From: Gammaproteobacteria bacterium | Lineage (GTDB): Bacteria; Pseudomonadota; Gammaproteobacteria; Competibacterales; Competibacteraceae | DNA length: 64,000 nt | Assembly (NCBI GenBank): GCA_024234995.1 | Contig: JACKNF010000012.1 | Span: 1 to 64,000, forward strand | Direction: 5' to 3' | Shown here: piece after piece, positions 63,267-64,000 of the stretch | Layout of the letters: each line of letters starts with the position of its first letter | Numbering within the stretch: position 1 is the first letter of the stretch | Notes under the pieces: generated by a model | Seen by the model: only the letters and a program-made list of their open reading frames with translations | Databases searched by the model: none | What the model was told of the DNA's origin: nothing | Translations under genes and position numbers: made by a program

Positions 63267-63824
63267 ATGACATCTTTTGATTCGCTGGCTGACTTGCTGG
63301 CCCGTTGTGCATTGAGCGACCGGCGTGCCTTCGAAGCGTTGTACCAGCAGGCAGCACCGAAATTGTACAGTCTACTGCTCGGCGTGACCCGTGATCGCGA
63401 ACTGGCAGCCGATCTACTGCAGGAAGGCTTTGTGCGTATTTGGCAGCGGGCCGGCGACTACCGGCCGCATCTGGGCCAGCCGCTGACCTGGATGGGGACC
63501 ATTGTCCGCCGCTTGGCCATCGACCGGTCACGGCGCGGTGATCAACGCTGGCGGGCAGATCTGAGCGAGGAAGGCTGGAGCCTGCTGACTGATGAGGGAC
63601 CCGGTCCTGAGGAACGGTTGCATACCGGGCAGGGTGAAACTCAGTTGGCCCGCTGCCTGGAAATCCTCGAACCGGAGCCACGCCATGCCGTTTTTCTGGC
63701 TTATTACGAGGGACTGACTCACGATGCCATCGCCCAGCGATTGAACCGCCCGCTGGGTACGGTCAAAGCTTGGGTCCGGCGGAGCCTGCAACGTCTGAAA
63801 ATCTGTCTGGGGGAATTATCATGA
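63267..63824 (+). CDS. ECF-type RNA polymerase sigma factor
   Basis: A 185-residue sigma-70 family factor of the extracytoplasmic class: region 2 with LYSLLLGVTRDRELAADLLQ and EGFVRIWQRAG, and region 4 with YYEGLTHDAIAQRLNRPLGT then VKAWVRRSLQRLK. The frame is open upstream to 63120, but the ATG at 63267 (MTSFDSLADL) begins the conserved protein. It directly follows the bufferin genes and overlaps the anti-sigma gene by four bases. This suggests that metal or redox stress in the envelope switches on the operon through this pair. Confidence 0.92.
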   Translation: MTSFDSLADLLARCALSDRRAFEALYQQAAPKLYSLLLGVTRDRELAADLLQEGFVRIWQRAGDYRPHLGQPLTWMGTIVRRLAIDRSRRGDQRWRADLSEEGWSLLTDEGPGPEERLHTGQGETQLARCLEILEPEPRHAVFLAYYEGLTHDAIAQRLNRPLGTVKAWVRRSLQRLKICLGELS

Positions 63825-64000
63825 ACCTGCATCGCCCCCCGTTGTATGATTCACTGGCTGCCGAATATGTTCTCGGCACCCTGCAAGGTGCCGCCCGGCG
63901 GCGTTTTGAAAACTTGTTATCAGCGCATCCGGCGTTGCGGCGCGCTGTGAGCGACTGGGAACGCCGTTTAAACCAATTGGCGGTTGCGAGCCCGCCCTTA
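63821..64000 (+). CDS. Anti-sigma factor (RskA-like), cut by the window end
   Basis: The first 60 residues (MNLHRPPLYDSLAAEYVLGT) show the N-terminal zinc-less anti-sigma motif of the RskA type: LAAEYVLGTL, then RRRFENLLSAHPALRRAVSDWERRL. It starts in an ATGA overlap with the sigma gene. The membrane helix and periplasmic sensor must lie past 64000. Confidence 0.8.
   Translation, partial: MNLHRPPLYDSLAAEYVLGTLQGAARRRFENLLSAHPALRRAVSDWERRLNQLAVASPPL

Overview
The window looks like a chromosomal segment of a free-living, GC-moderate gammaproteobacterium. This is an inference from gene content and protein style. It combines a NifA/sigma-54 controlled nitrogen-fixation block (nifB, two [2Fe-2S] ferredoxins, nifQ), a hexameric-type citrate synthase, a membrane pyrophosphatase next to fructose-bisphosphatase, ovothiol synthesis, TRAP/TAXI uptake, hemerythrins and a NnrU-like protein. 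The mix would fit a glycogen-accumulating, diazotrophic, Competibacter-like organism, but no rRNA or marker gene is present to prove it. No tRNA, rRNA, CRISPR array or intact mobile element was seen.

Layout. 0-5 kb: transglutaminase-like protein, fbp, and a convergent hppA separated from fbp by two hairpins. 5-12.3 kb: ABC-2 exporter, AI-2E family protein, TRIC-type channel, a frameshifted cardiolipin synthase, a DMT exporter and a PfkB kinase. 12.3-15 kb: small unknown genes, then gltA. 15-18.5 kb: nif block with a readable NifA site and -24/-12 promoter, followed by a Usp gene. 18.7-26.3 kb: ovoA, an NrtR-like regulator, a large MscK-type channel and a K+ channel with a zinc ribbon. 26.4-29.9 kb: two antiporter-like (NuoL/M/N-MrpD) proteins with a small membrane protein between them. 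30-41 kb: TAXI-TRAP transporter with Usp, a LysA-like decarboxylase, and a tight operon of two crotonases, an NDP-forming acyl-CoA synthetase and an RpiR regulator. 41-44.7 kb: an AT-rich, decayed tract with palindromes, a broken heme-sensor gene, a hemerythrin and IS110 debris. 44.8-51.7 kb: homocysteine methyltransferase, MBL hydrolase, a WecA-type transferase and a GGDEF-EAL sensor. 51.8-59 kb: two-component pair, membrane protein, exosortase and a VIT-VWA surface protein. 59-64 kb: NnrU, hemerythrin, DsrE-like protein, then a bufferin-type RiPP operon (precursor, MNIO enzyme, partner, ECF sigma, anti-sigma), cut by the window end.

Two systems stand out. The first is the exosortase and single VIT-VWA substrate next to their own sensor kinase and regulator. 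It mirrors the proteobacterial dedicated sortase systems, but with an exosortase in the sortase's place. The second is the bufferin operon, where a cysteine-containing secreted peptide is encoded with its modifying enzyme and an ECF sigma/anti-sigma switch. Several genes (cls, the DUF3365-type sensor, possibly the pfkB start) show clustered single-base indels, which may be real decay or assembly error.
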